NCBI GenBank assembly: GCA_029718625.1 | Contig: CM056380.1 | Span: forward strand, 99,502,926 to 99,566,925 | Direction of reading: 5' to 3' | Source of the DNA: Synaphobranchus kaupii | Taxonomy: Eukaryota > Chordata > Actinopteri > Anguilliformes > Synaphobranchidae | DNA length: 64,000 bases | Shown here: piece by piece, positions 24,080-36,687 of the stretch | Layout: every line of letters starts with the position of its first letter | Position numbering within the stretch: the stretch's first letter is position 1 | Made by a program: the position numbers and the translations under genes | The notes under the pieces: generated by a model | The model's input: only the letters and a program-made list of their open reading frames with translations | Databases searched by the model: none | Told to the model about the DNA's origin: nothing

Positions 24080-25086
24080 CAGTTATGGTCAAAAGTTTAC
24101 ATACACTTAGGTTGAAGTCATTAAAACTCATTTTTTAACCACTCCACAGATTTCATGTTAGTATAGTGTTGGCAAGTCAGTTAGCACATCTACTTTGTGC
24201 ATGACACAAGTAATTTTTCCCAACAATTGTTTACAGACAGATTATTTCACTTTTAATTCACTATATCACAATTAGGTCAGAGGTTTAGTAGGTCAGAAGT
24301 TTACATACACTAAGTTGACTGTGCCTTTACATTTTTTTATATTTGGTTGCATATCCTTTGGCTTTGCAAACCATGACTTACTGATGTCTGTGACCCAACA
24401 ACATCAAAAGACTCTTGATATCTTATTTTCTGGTACTCTTACAAACTATAACGTCTCTGCATTTGAATGGATCTCTATGGGAATTGGGGGATGGGATTAG
24501 ATTTAGCTGTAAATTACAGCACATGGTTGGCTAAATGGCTCTAAGTCATCAAGGGTCTGACGTATCAAACAAGCCTTAAATCATCACTCTGCTGCCAGGA
24601 ATACAGTAGATATGGATGGATAATTTGAAGGGTTTCTTCTCTGGACTTATTTTTTTTGTTGGGAGAAACAACCCTTAAAGTGATCCATCCATATCTACTG
24701 CATATCTGGAAGCAGACTGATGGTTTGAGGCTCGTTTGATAGGGTTGCATGTCAGGTAAAGGACCAGAATTCAGGCCGTCATAAAAGCCCGAGGAGGAGC
24801 AACAAAGTACTAATTGTGATTTTTTTGTTGATGATTCCATAATCTTTTTCTCAACATTGAGTGATTCCATATTTTTTTCCTCTACTTGATCTGGAAACAA
24901 ATATGCCATTAATTAAAATAATTTAATTTAATTTGTTTGAGGTATGTTTCACAAAGCCATACTGTTCAGTTATTAAACAAAAATGGTTTTGTGTCATATC
25001 TGTGATTTCTTCATTTGCTACGAAGTAAAACAAACTGGGTGAACATCCTCTAAGTGTGGTGATTCCATAGTTTTTGCCAGGGGTTG
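24080..25086. mobile_element. Chimeric Tc1-like element: SB-like left, hairpin core, other Tc1 right
   Basis: The left end follows TA and reads CAGTTATGGTCAAAAGTTTA, an SB-like TIR with a changed tip. The second direct repeat (AGAAGTTTACATACACTAAG) is near 24296-24315. The hairpin core follows (24345-24742) with both arms, the left one deleted in places. At about 24743 the right arm stops, and sequence of a different Tc1 family takes over (GGCCGTCATAAAAGCCCGAG, GATGATTCCATAATC), ending with the reverse complement of CAACCCCTGGCAAAAACTAT before TA at 25087-25088. The two ends are therefore unrelated in sequence. Confidence 0.75.
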
Positions 25087-25359
25087 TATAATACTAATTT
25101 CTTACTGTATTACATGTATTTTCTTCAACGTATGTAATTTTATTAATTAAAGCACACAACCCTCTTGGGCTATATGAAGGCAGGCAGAAGACAATTAAAT
25201 GATAGCTTTCTCATTAGCAAGCAAACTGCACGTCTATGAAATGTGAAACAAAATGGTCCACCATTTATTTTTCATCTTTTTTTCCATTAGGGTATGAACG
25301 CAATTCTATCACTAATCAGCTCAATCAAAGGTGAAGTCAGTGATCTCCGTTTGCACTTG

Positions 25360-25395
<36 letters not shown>

Positions 25396-26902
25396 CTGGG
25401 GCTGCTGGACCGCCTTTCCTGCCTGTGTGGAACAGGCTCTTTTTATGTTGGACAATCAGCCAGTTGCCAAACCCCTGTGGGTCCTGCGTTATTCATGGAG
25501 GTGTAGTTCTGAGTCCATTCCTATCCCAGATCCAATTTATTTATTTATGATAAATATGCTTTGTGTATGTAGCCTACCTTAAAAGATAACCGAGACTTAC
25601 TGCTTTGTGTATGTTTTGGAAATAATTTGAAAGGAAACTCTTGTGTAAGCCATAGATATTTATTCAAAATAATACTTTGATGTAAGGTTTTTTAAAATGC
25701 ATTTTTCATAGCATAGCTACTGCATGTGAAGTGATTAGTTATCTGACAGAAGCACGGGCAAAAAAACAAAAAACAGCTGAGGCAAACCCATTTGGATGAA
25801 GGACTGTAACCTACTGTATGTAAAGCCAATGCCTTTGAAAATAAAACTTAAGAAAAATACAAAAGCAGCAGTAGCAGTCTTAGCCTATAATCCTGGTTGA
25901 AAGAGCTTGCGTGCTGTAGCCTTTTTAAACTGCAAAAAGAGCATGGAGCTCCTTTGGAGCCTGGAGCATCTCAGGGTACCTATTATTTTTAATGGAGTGC
26001 GTTACGCAGAAAGGACGAGTAGCAATGCAGTCGATACATCTACCATTCGTATTCTGTTCTGACACGCAATATCATCACCACACTCCAATTTTAATTGAAC
26101 ACCGCAAAAACAAGACGGATGTGGCCGTCGTTAGCGTCCGTTGCCACGGGTCTGTGACTGAGACCGAGCCAGCTTTAGTACCACGGTGGGTGTGCGCACG
26201 CAGGTTTGACAGATTTGTTCATTAAGTCCCACCAGTGCTGACGTTGTCCACCACTCAATAACAGCATTGGTGTCCTTTCCTTCAAAACATTGGCTCATCC
26301 GAGCAGAAAGACGAATGAACCAAAATTCTGGGGGGAACTCGTCTACCTAAATCTAATTTGCTTGTGATGCCACGTCTTATATTTAAATTTAAAAATAACA
26401 AAAAAAAAAACTTTTTCCTCGTCTTGCATCCTAAAATAAGTAATGGTTACATGTTGAGAAATGTAATTAGACAAGCTCCACTGCTTTTATTGCCTCCGGT
26501 TACACAATCTTGACGTGATATAAAGAAATGTGACATTTACCGGGGCTAATACTTCCTATCACTGTTCACCCTACCATGCATATCCACCAGCTGCTAAAGA
26601 TAATGCACAAATATGATAATAGATCAACTTCCCACCATTAATTCGTCCTGAAAAGGATGAGAAGTTGCATGCTATGGTAACCCGGACATAACGCACACTA
26701 ATTGAAGTGAGAGGCACAGTTTAAGATTTGTGCCAAGTCCCCTTCCATGCATAAAAAGGCTTAATAGTTTTGAAATTGGCTGCCATAAATTTCATCACCC
26801 CTTTTCCCTCATTCATTTTTTCCTTATTAAGAAAATTGGTCTTCAGACATGACTGCCTTATATACAGCATAAAGCATAGGCCTTGCACAGCGTGAGTTTT
26901 TT
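25087..26902. other. Intergenic DNA
   Basis: No supported gene. It contains a (GT)n microsatellite and short unrelated frames. A GC-richer patch lies near 26100-26200 but has no convincing exon structure. Confidence 0.5.
25364..25393. repeat. (GT)n microsatellite
   Basis: About fifteen GT units. The flanking Cys/Val-rich frames are artefacts. Confidence 0.93.
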
Positions 26903-27130
26903 GGGCGGTACAGCAGTGCAGTGGTTAGCACTGTTGCCTCCCAGCAAGAAGGCCCCGGGTTCAAATCTCGCCTGGGTCCCGGGTATGTGTCGGTTTCCTC
27001 CCACAATCCAAAGACATGCAGGTTTGGCTTATTGGGGAGCATTAACACAGCATTGCTGTAATAGTGCATGTGTGCTCAGTCAACTTACCCTGCATTTAAT
27101 AAAGGTTAATATAGAAAATGTCTATACATG
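26903..27130 (+). mobile_element. DANA-like tRNA-derived SINE
   Basis: Starts GGGCGGTACAGCAGTGCAGT followed by GGTTAGCACTGTTGCCTC, a Pol III A-box-like region. GGGTTCAAATCTCGCC (B box) follows about 35 bp later. Then come the phrases GGTTTCCTCCCACAATCCAA and AGACATGCAGGTTTGGCT, typical of the DANA group of fish SINEs as I remember them. A segment between the tRNA-like head and the CGGTTTCCTCC block, present in full-length copies, is missing here. The 3' boundary is approximate. Confidence 0.75.
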
Positions 27131-30100
27131 TAGCCAGTGATTATTCTTAGCACCAGTCGATGGAATGCTGAATCTGTCACAATAGTACGTTTGTTTAAAT
27201 AAGAAACACATTTTTTAAAATTGTATACATATGTTATTTTATTCTTCCTGTTTATAGGACAAGCCATGACCTAAAAACTTTCAAAAATAATTTTTACCCA
27301 CAATTTGTGTATAATTGTATTATCTGTCTTATGTACTGAAACCATACAAATTATGTATAGACAAATACTAGTTTATACCATGCTAAAATTATAGCAATGT
27401 TAATGATTGTTTTTTTCTGAACAAACAATAAAGAATTACTGAATATGCTGCAAGTCAATAAAATGGAAGAAAGTCAATCCCAGAAATATAGTTTTATGTA
27501 TTGTGTATTGATGTAAATTGACAGATTATACTTTTTTCTAAAATGACCCTTATACAATATGTGTGGAATAAGGACAGTGAAATCATATATAAAGGTAAAC
27601 ATTTTAGATAAGCATGTGAAAGGGAAGTATATTTTTCTTTATTCTTTGCCATTTTCCAGTTAATATAATTATATATATTACATACAATCTATTTAAATTG
27701 CTGGTACAACAGCAGTGCATGCGGCTTATAACTACTACATGACCAGTACCTCAACCATTATATCACAGTACTGGGCTCCACTTTTTATTGCAACATGCTC
27801 GCATATAAAATGAAAAACAAATAAAGTGTCCCTTATCATTAAAACAAACGGTGTATGGCACGTACTGTGGCAAACACACAGTAGAAAGGTATGTTTTATT
27901 AGTTCCTGTCACAATATGTCTATGTACGAATTGCATATTTTGTCTGTAATTACTCAAGCGCCTGTCACAGATTTGAAATTCCTCCGACAGAACAGAAATT
28001 GAGACGCATGGAGAACCCTAGTGGCGAGCATGTGTTACTACAACTGCCGAATAACCATGCGGCAGCACCCTTAGAGAGGAAACGCACAAGCACACATCAA
28101 AGCTCACAGTGCTACTGCCATGAGACCTAGGATTAGGGACAACAAAGTTCCAGAGGCAATAATGACAACAGAAAATATCCCTAAAACAGGAAAAAGAGAT
28201 CCTTAGAGACTGGTGTTGGTGTTATTTTCAGAGTACAATCTTGTTATTTAGATGGCAGACAAATAAAAGGCTCAGTTGTGATAAAGCAGACATCTCATAA
28301 ATTCTCTGTACTTGTGTTCAGCTCAACAGTAAAGCATTGTGCAAGATTCTCTTCTTGCCCCAAGTGGGAAGAGAGCTTGAAACTCTATGAACAGTACTGA
28401 GCCGTCCCTTTCATATTTAATAGTCTTCCATTATCTTGTTCACCCCAAAGACGCAACGAGATACTGAAGATTATCTGTCTGCATCCCACCAGATAGGTAA
28501 ATAGCATTTGCTGATACTGGAATGGATTAACCAGACTTCAGAGATGCCAACTGACTAATTTGATCCAGAATGAAGCGCTTTGTTTCCGATTGGATTAACA
28601 GCAGAAACACGCTCAGGAGGAAAGAGCAGTACACCAGATATTAGAGTCAGAGCTCATCTCCATTGTCGCCATTCAACCACTGCTAGAAAAAAAAAACATG
28701 GAAACCTGGGAGGTGACAAAAAAAAAAACTGACAACAGGTCAGACTGAGTCCTGTTAAGCACATTCAAACGTTCTGCAATTTAACGGCTACTATAAATGC
28801 CCATTGTAAGAGAGATACTAAACGAGTGATATGTTTAAAATACATGTCTCAAACTTAAAATATACCAAAATGTTCATTTAGTACCAAAGTCACTCCACAA
28901 AATTACAAATGGGATGCTGCTTTCTGGCTCACTTTTAACCAGTCAAGAAATACATTTCCTACCAAAACCTGAATACTGTTGTTGTCATAGCATTTGTGTG
29001 TGGGTGTATCTTTCACACCACAATGGTACTAGACATGTACTATTTCAGCATGCAATCAGTAGCACAGTCCCCAACTCTTAACAGCAAAACATGCAAAAAC
29101 TGCATGAGATTTTCTGCCACAAGCTTGGTCAGCACACCAACTAACTATGCGACATGTCCTCCTTTAGAAAGATTGTGAAGTGGGAAAACATATCATTCCT
29201 CAAGAAAGTTCACACCTTTTGTTTTAGCATTAATTAAACGGCGACGGAAGTACATTGACTCCAGTTCTGACCCTTTTCATCAATTATGATGAACAGCATA
29301 TTTAATTTGCCACACAAAAATAATATCGACCGTTCTCAATAGGACCTACAGTTCAAGAAATAAAGCAGACGTTTATTCCTCCTCCAGTTATATTTTATGG
29401 GCACAACGAGGCCTTCTCTGAACATCTTCAGCCGTTTACTCTGCCGGAGGGAAATCAGGAAAAAAAAGCACAAAGCACTGTATATTATTTGTAAACAAAC
29501 AAGTAAATGTGAACAAATTTATAAACGGACAAGTATGCCGTCTCTTTCCCTTAAAGCGTTACCGTGCGCTCTGATCCCTGCAGTGAAAATGGCACAGCAG
29601 GTCTCTCACAGCGTTCTTTGACTAATAATGCTGAACTCGACCTCAGGACACACGGAGGAGAGACTCAGAGCTTCTCTTGCATTAGCCCAGTCAACACCAC
29701 AACGGTGCTTCTGGTTTTTCACCCGTTTTGAAAGTAGTGTTATGTTGAGAAGCCAAGAGAAACATATTGCTCCCCCTCATCTTTTCTTTCGTGACAAGAG
29801 CCTCATTAAAATGCACCTAGATTAGCACTCGATGAGAATTTGAAACCAAGTGAGAGTGTTTGTTTGGACGTTTGCAAGTGTCCATGTTTATGAGCCATTT
29901 ATTTAGTGCGCACTTAGAAGTTTCTTTTTCATCTGGAAAACCAAATTTTTTTTTTCAATTTCCAAACTAAGATAAGATAAACTATTGCTCTTGTTTAACA
30001 AGGAAACAGCCCTGGGTGACTGTTAACCAGACAATCATTAAATCTATTTGACAGTGGATCTCATTTTGGAAATAAACAACAAACAGTATTATGTAGTGAT

Positions 30101-32723
30101 TATGTAGCAGATATGTAGCCTGTGTAAATAAATTCCTGTACATTTTAATTTCTGCTTTAGTTCACAGCAGACATGCCCTTCATGCACGTCTCACACATGA
30201 CAGAAATGAGAAATCATTACACACAACACATACGGACCTGCTGGGAGAAAGCAGATGTAAAATATAGGCCTATGTGCAATTAATAATACATGACACTGAG
30301 AGAATCAAATCAATTAGATATTGCGGCGGCAAGAATAAATGGTACATAATTGATGGCAGTTCTCGTACATAATGCATAGCTGTCAGTGAGTCTCAACGTG
30401 CAAGTTATGCGTGACGGGGCGGGGCGGGGCGGGGTGAGCTGGGGGTGGGGAGTGCAAGGAAGAAGCATTTACCTTAGGTTGAGGTGAATTTGACATTCTT
30501 TCTGCATTCATCCACCGTTTTACCAGTGGTGTGCCAGTCAAACAATAGACAAATAATAGCATAATCATAATATCAATATATAAATCAATGTGCACTTGCA
30601 AAGGCCAAAAAACGAGTGCAAGGCTGTCTACAGTTTGACCTTGGCAAGAGCATCATCTCAAAAAAGTACATAGACAAGCAAGTTTATTACATTTAATCTC
30701 ACATTGCAGGAGACAGATTTTTTTGACCTCATGCAAGAGGCAGTGGTCAGTGCTGTCCTGGTCAGAACTGGGTCAAGGAGGAAGTGGAATGTGGATTAGT
30801 GTAGATTTGGTTTGAGCTAAGTGATTTGGAAAGGGGAGGAATAAGGCAAGGTTTTTTTTTTTTTGGAGAGTAGACAGATGGCTCACATTAAAAGGAGGAG
30901 CCATGTGACATCCCCCTAAACAGCACCACTGAGAACCAGATAATTAAAAGGTATTTAATCAAATTCCTCAAATTAAAATTCCAGCTGGACTCTCCCTATC
31001 TCCCGCTGTTTGCTACGTCTCCACCTCTGGATGGCCTGGATCCATCCTACTATGGAGGGCAAGGGTAAAAAGTCACAACGAAAATTAACTTTCAAACCAT
31101 CTTTCCCTAAAGTATCCACTCCAGATCCAAAAGTCGCATACATAAGTCCTGGAAATGTTCGGCTCGCGTAGCCTGGATTCAGTTAAAATCCACAATGTGT
31201 CTCAAGAGGCACTGCATCTGAACACATAAGGCAAGTGGCTGTGATCAGACAGTGGCTAAGTCGGACACCAATGACACTAAATGTGGCGCTTTCTTACAAA
31301 TAATTGTACATTTGTTTTACCAAAGACTTCCGATTACTTTTATACAATATTAATACACATCAGTTGACAAATCTCATTCTGGTACTCTGTTACACCTTGC
31401 TGCTAAAGGAATGGATTCCAGGCAATAAAACACATGCCAAAGATGCATAGCCCCAACCAGTTTTTTCCTTTACAGCAGGGATTCCAAACTTCAGTACTGC
31501 ACCCGGGTTTTTTTTTTTCTATTAGCAGCCAATTTAGGCCTTACAAACAAAGGGTGTGGAGCCTTTAATCAATCAATGACTTAAATTAAGGACTTAAGTG
31601 CTGATAAACCCAAAAAAACCAGCTGACACTACAGCCTTCCTGCACTGTGGTTTAAGATCCCCGTTGTCAAGGATAAAACTTTGAGAAACACCACCCCCTG
31701 AGCAGGAAGTCAGCTCATAAGGTGGTCATCTCACCGGCTGTGAAATATTATCACTACCTTCCCCTACTATACAAAATACTAAATATACTAAAATATCAAT
31801 TACCCAAAAACACACATGCCCCATTCCATGTAGCAGCAATATTGAAGACCCACAGTGCTATTCTGCCCTCTGGCTTGTGATGCAGAACAAGGGCAGCAAC
31901 GATGACTGGCCCATTTTTGGACAGTTGGATTCTGGATTGAACAAAAGAGGGCTTCGGTGTTTGCTAAGCCCTTAGAGGCGAAAGTGACATTCCAATCCGG
32001 CTCCTGGGCAGAGCTATCCTCTAGTCATTGCACAAGCAGCCCCGGCACACCTCCAATATCAGGTCCAACTGGGCCTGCGACTTATTTTGACATTAAAATC
32101 AGCCTCAGTTGCCCCAATATGATTAAATCCAGAAAGAGACAAATCAATTTTTTGGGAGGGATGCTCACAATGGCCAAAATAAAATAATGTAAAGTGGTAT
32201 CACAAGCAGTGCCCATCAATCAGACATTGCTAATAATATGACCGGATTGTGCTTCCCTAGCAGGGGACAGAAATGTATGCATTAGCTTGCAAATGGTAGC
32301 TATAAATCTCTGTAGCTTGCCATCAAAACTCCACCCTCTCCTCTCAAAATTCTCAAGTTCAAAAAGCTAGATTTGACATAAAACTGAGAAAGTGGTACAC
32401 TGAAACATAGAAAAGTGTTGAAGAAATACTTTTGCAAACTGCTAATGCTTTCTGTTACTTCATCTAGACTGTAGAAGATACACATTGTGAAGGCTCTAAA
32501 TTAATCATATTCTTTTTAACTTCATTTGTGTAATTGCTTTCAATAGTTTTATATGAAGGACATATTATTGAAAAAAGTCTGAAAAAAAGTTCAAACAAAC
32601 ATAATTTACCTATGCTGTTATTGGGCAGTTATTAAGTAATATAGCCATTGATACCAATGAAATCATTACAAGCAATATGCAAGCAATTCCTTCAGTACTT
32701 CCTAAGGGGATCTAACAGGGGCA
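27131..32723. other. Intergenic DNA, little repeat content
   Basis: The longest stretch without obvious transposons. No exon with flanking splice signals could be supported. Notable contents are a GGGGC repeat near 30417, two GGATTAA motifs near 28522 and 28595, and a possible degenerate repeat at about 31480-31690 (CAGGGATTCCAAACTTCAGT...). Some of this could be conserved non-coding DNA, but that cannot be judged from one sequence. Confidence 0.5.
30417..30450. repeat. (GGGGC)n tract with G-quadruplex potential
   Basis: Four GGGG runs separated by single C bases (GGGGCGGGGCGGGGCGGGG), then TGAGCTGGGGGTGGGG. The spacing satisfies the usual G-quadruplex pattern on the plus strand. Confidence 0.75.
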
Positions 32724-32727
32724 TTAA

Positions 32728-34638
32728 AGCACAACTGAACTTTGGTAGAACTTTGGGTTGTGTAGTTACCTGCCATGAGATCCAAATAGTTGTGAAATAT
32801 GTTCATTAGTTGCTTCTGTGCTCCCCTGGGGCAATGATCCAGAATACGGTACTTGTCACTCGCCATTCACTTCTATAGGGCAGCTAAAACGGTCTCAAAA
32901 TGACACTTCTAGCACGTATACAAACTTGAATGAAGCGGATTCTGTCAATACAAACAATAACCAGTCCTCGTACGTATGTTTTTTCATATAATTAAAATTA
33001 TTCGTACTATTTTCTTCAATGTTGTTAGCAAGCTACCAGAAAAGACTTATCAAAATGTCGGCAGGTCGGTTTGTTGACCACAGATATATACTACCAGGAG
33101 CGCTCGCTTCCGTGGAAATTTGGACCAATGAGCGGTCTCTGACACATCAGCGCATTAACGCCGTTTCTGGCGCAATAATTACCTACCGGATCTACATCCA
33201 AATAAAATACGAAAAAGCCAGGAAAGGGCCATTTAATTTTCAAAAATAAATACAGTCAAGCCGGAAAGTCTCCCCACCCCTTTCACCTTCTCCACGTTTT
33301 ATTACGTTACAGACATATTCCAAAATTGATTAAATTCCTTTTTTCCCTCAAAATTCTACACACAACACCCCATAATGACAATGTGAAAAAAGTTTTTTTG
33401 AGATTTTTGCAAATTTATTAAAAATAAAAAAATAAAATTTCTCATTTACATAAGTATTCATACCCTTTGCTTTAACGTATTTTTAAAGTATCATATTTCA
33501 TATTTGGTCGCATATCCTTTACATGCTGTTACTTCCTGAAGTCTGTGACCATCAACATAAAAAAAACTGTCAATATCTTATTTTCAGGTACTGTTACAAG
33601 CGATACTATAACCTCTCTGCATTTGAATGGATCTCTATGGAAATTGGGGGGTGAGACTAGATTCAGCTGTAAATTACACTGGTACAGTATGGAACACATG
33701 GCTGGCTAAATGGCTGTAAGTTATCAAGGGTCTGAGCTATCAAACGAGCCCCAAACCATCACTCTGTTGCCAGATATGGAGTAGATGTGGATGGATCACT
33801 GCAAGGGTTATTTCTCCGGACTCATTTTCCTATAGAACTCTATGGGGAAAAAAGTCAGGAGAAACAACCCTTAAAGTGATCCATCCACATCTACTCCATA
33901 TCTGGCAACAGAGTGATGGTTTGGGGCTTGTTTGATAGCTCAGACCCTTGATAACTTACAGCCATTTAGCCAGCCATGTGTTCCATACTGTACCAGTGTA
34001 ATTTACAGCTGAATCTAGTCTCACCCCCCAATTTCCATAGAGATCCATTCAAATGTATTATAGTATCGCTTGTAACAGTACCTGAAAATAAGATATCGAC
34101 AGTTTTTTTATGTTGATGGTCACAGACTTCAGGAAGTAACAGCATGTAAAGGATATGCGACCAAATATGAAATATGATACTTTAAAAATATGTTAAAGCA
34201 AAGGGTATGAATACTTATGTAAATGAGAAATTTTATTTTTTTATTTTTTAATAAATTTGCTAAAATCTCAAAAAAACTTTTTTCACATTGTCATTATGGG
34301 GTGTTGTGTGTAGATGTTTGAGGCAAAAAATGAACTCAATCTATTGTAGTATAAGTCTGTAACGTAATAAAACGTGGAGAAGGTGAAAGGGTGGGGAGAC
34401 TTTCCGGCTTGACTGTATGTACGAGGACTGGTTCGTTCGTGTTCGTATACGTGCTAGAAGTGTCATTTTGAGACCATTTTAGCTGCCCTATGGAAGTTAA
34501 TGGAGAGCGACAAATACCCTATTCTGGATTATCACCCCAGGGCAGCACAGAGCAACTAACAAACATTTTTCGTCACTATTTGGATATCATGGCCAGGTAA
34601 CTTCACAACCAAAAGTACTACCAAAGTTCAGTTGTGCT
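32728..34638. mobile_element. TTAA-flanked MITE hosting a nested hairpin element
   Basis: TTAA occurs at both edges (32724-32727 and 34639-34642). The ends are inverted: AGCACAACTGAACTTTGGTA on the left and its reverse complement TACCAAAGTTCAGTTGTGCT on the right. Inverted similarity continues for about 200 bp (TAGTTACCTGCCATGAGATC against GGATATCATGGCCAGGTAAC; TTCTAGCACGTATAC against GTATACGTGCTAGAA). A TTAA duplication suggests a piggyBac-type MITE. The middle holds a 250-bp loop (33000-33250) and a complete Tc1-type hairpin insertion at 33253-34415. Confidence 0.75.
33253..34415. mobile_element. Hairpin Tc1-like MITE, type D ends
   Basis: TA flanks both sides. The ends are CAGTCAAGCCGGAAAGTC and its reverse complement. 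The 1163-bp element is the best preserved hairpin here: each arm comprises a Tc1 TIR of about 150 bp or more, a spacer, and the core, and pairing is nearly continuous up to a centre around 33825-33855 (TCCTATAGAACTCTATGG). No transposase. Its TIR type matches that of the near-intact Tc1 at 36298-37924, differing mainly within the CTGCACACTCC / CTCCCCACCCC stretch, so that element or a relative is a plausible source of transposase. Confidence 0.92.
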
Positions 34639-35949
34639 TTAAGGGAAATAGGATCTTATGTGAAAAATATTTTGCCAGGAATAAGCTATATTCACAGAAG
34701 ATACTATTCATGAGAAGGTTATGACAGAAGGCAAGATAATAAAACAACACTTCAATTTGTAGCAGAAAGCTTTGATTGAGACTCAAGACAAATATGCCAG
34801 TAATGGCACTGCACAAAATTGTTCTTCTTAAATGCCACTGTTGTCTTTCCAAGATATTTTTGGATTTCAGTCGCCATTTTGTTTGCCTTCTAGCTTTCTG
34901 AGAATGCACTCCAGTTAATATTCTTTAATACACATGGAAAACAAAACCAAGTAGGCCTTCATCTTAACACGTATGTTACTTCACACATTTAACAGTTTAA
35001 TGGTTTGTGCTTTTACAACACAAGATCATAGGTAACAACAAGTATATACTGTATATATATTTAGCATGGTATTTATACAATATCTTGTTGTTGTAAGGTT
35101 GGTGACATCACCCATCAAACCAGACCTTGATGACAGGGAATTTTAAATTTACGGTGACGTCAAGCAAAGGGAGTGTAGAAAAAGCCGCACAAAACACCAT
35201 GATCCATGAACAACCAGCCTCCAAAACAGTTGATGGCAATATTTGTATTAACTGGAAAACTAGTCTAGATTGTCAACATAAACCAGAGGAAAACCAAAAT
35301 AAGAACCGACACCTTTGCCACAACTCGAAAAAATACGAATATAATAATGCATTTATTGAAGGAGCCACATGATTTTAAATGCTCAGGTTTGCCATAGTCA
35401 ATGACTGTTTTGATTCAATGCTGATTTGTAGTACTAGGAACACAGGCATTGTGAATGACAAAATGAACATCTGTATTTATGTATGCTTTAAAATTTACAA
35501 CTAAACTACATAACTGGCTTTCAATTCATTTTCTAAAGCAGTGTGATCTTGAATGGGCTAATAAATCCTTCTGATATGTTACACTACATTTTTATTCATT
35601 TACACCTGCTGTGTTGAGTCATATACTGTTGCTGCATCATTCACTTCTAAAGGTGATAGCAGCCGCCAACTGATTTAAAGGTGCATTCCAAAAATGTTGC
35701 TTTTTGTTCCTCAATCTCTTGAGCCCTGAAATGACTCCTTCGAGTATATGAAGACATAGGACTAAAGAGAGAGAGAGAGCCCTCAATGAGGGCCTGAGGG
35801 TTTAAGGGCTCAAATTGCTATGCATTGGGTGTGTTATTACTATCCATGAAGAGGAAAAAATGACCGCTTCACAATGATCCCCATTCGGTTCCATCTCTCA
35901 TTCACACCAATAAAATAGGTTTCCCAAAAATGTTGAGGCTCTTATAACA
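34639..35949. other. Intergenic DNA
   Basis: No supported gene or mobile element. An 81-codon frame at 35127-35372 (+) is not recognised. The last part leads into a hairpin element. Confidence 0.5.
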
Positions 35950-36297
35950 TAGTGAGGAGGGAAAGTATTCGAGCAGTGACACAATTTCTGTTGTTTTGGC
36001 TCTTTACTCCAGAACATTGGATTTGAAATGGAACAGTTACTATGAGGTTAAAGTGCAGACTTTCAGCTTGCATTTGAGGGTTTTTACATCCATATTGGAT
36101 ATTGAGTGAACCATGTAGCAATTGTAGCCCTTCTTATACACCCCCCTTATACAATTGTACAAATTAACAAACTTAAATAAAGTCATCATATTTAATAATT
36201 GGTTGCATATTCTTTGCATGCCATGACTTGTCTGTGACCCAACAACATCAAAAGACTCTTGATATCTTATTTCCTGGTGCTCTTACAAGCGATACTA

Positions 36298-36446
36298 CAG
36301 TCAAGCTGGAAAGTCTGCACACTCCTTTCACCTTCTCCACGTTTTATTACGTTACAGACATATTCAACAATAGATTGAGTTCATTTTTTGTCTCAAAATT
36401 CTACACAAAATAGCCCATAATGACAAAGTGAAAACAGGTTTTTAGA
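36298..36446 (+). repeat. Left TIR of the Tc1 element
   Basis: The 149-bp terminal inverted repeat begins CAGTCAAGCTGG and ends in CAGGTTTTTAGA. It pairs with 37776-37924. Confidence 0.85.
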
Positions 36447-36687
36447 CATTTGTGCTAATTTATAAAAAATCTAAATGTAAAATATAATATGTACACTGTG
36501 TTGATATGACACCCAAAAGTGAGCTGAGGTGCATTTTGTTTCCACTGATACTGCTTGAGATGTTTCTACAACTTAATTGGAGTCCACCTGTGATAGATTC
36601 AATTGATTCGACATGATTGGGGATTGCCAACACCTGCCTATATAAGGTCCCACAGTTGACAGTGCATGTCAGAGCAAACTCCAAGCC

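Noticed and set aside
28500..28620. Pair of GGATTAA motifs as an Otx/bicoid-type enhancer
   Set aside because: Two 7-mers 70 bp apart are expected by chance in AT-rich DNA of this length.
31480..31690. Possible hAT-type MITE (CAGGGATTCCAAACTTCAGT...)
   Set aside because: The beginning resembles a common fish repeat, but no matching right end or target duplication could be found.
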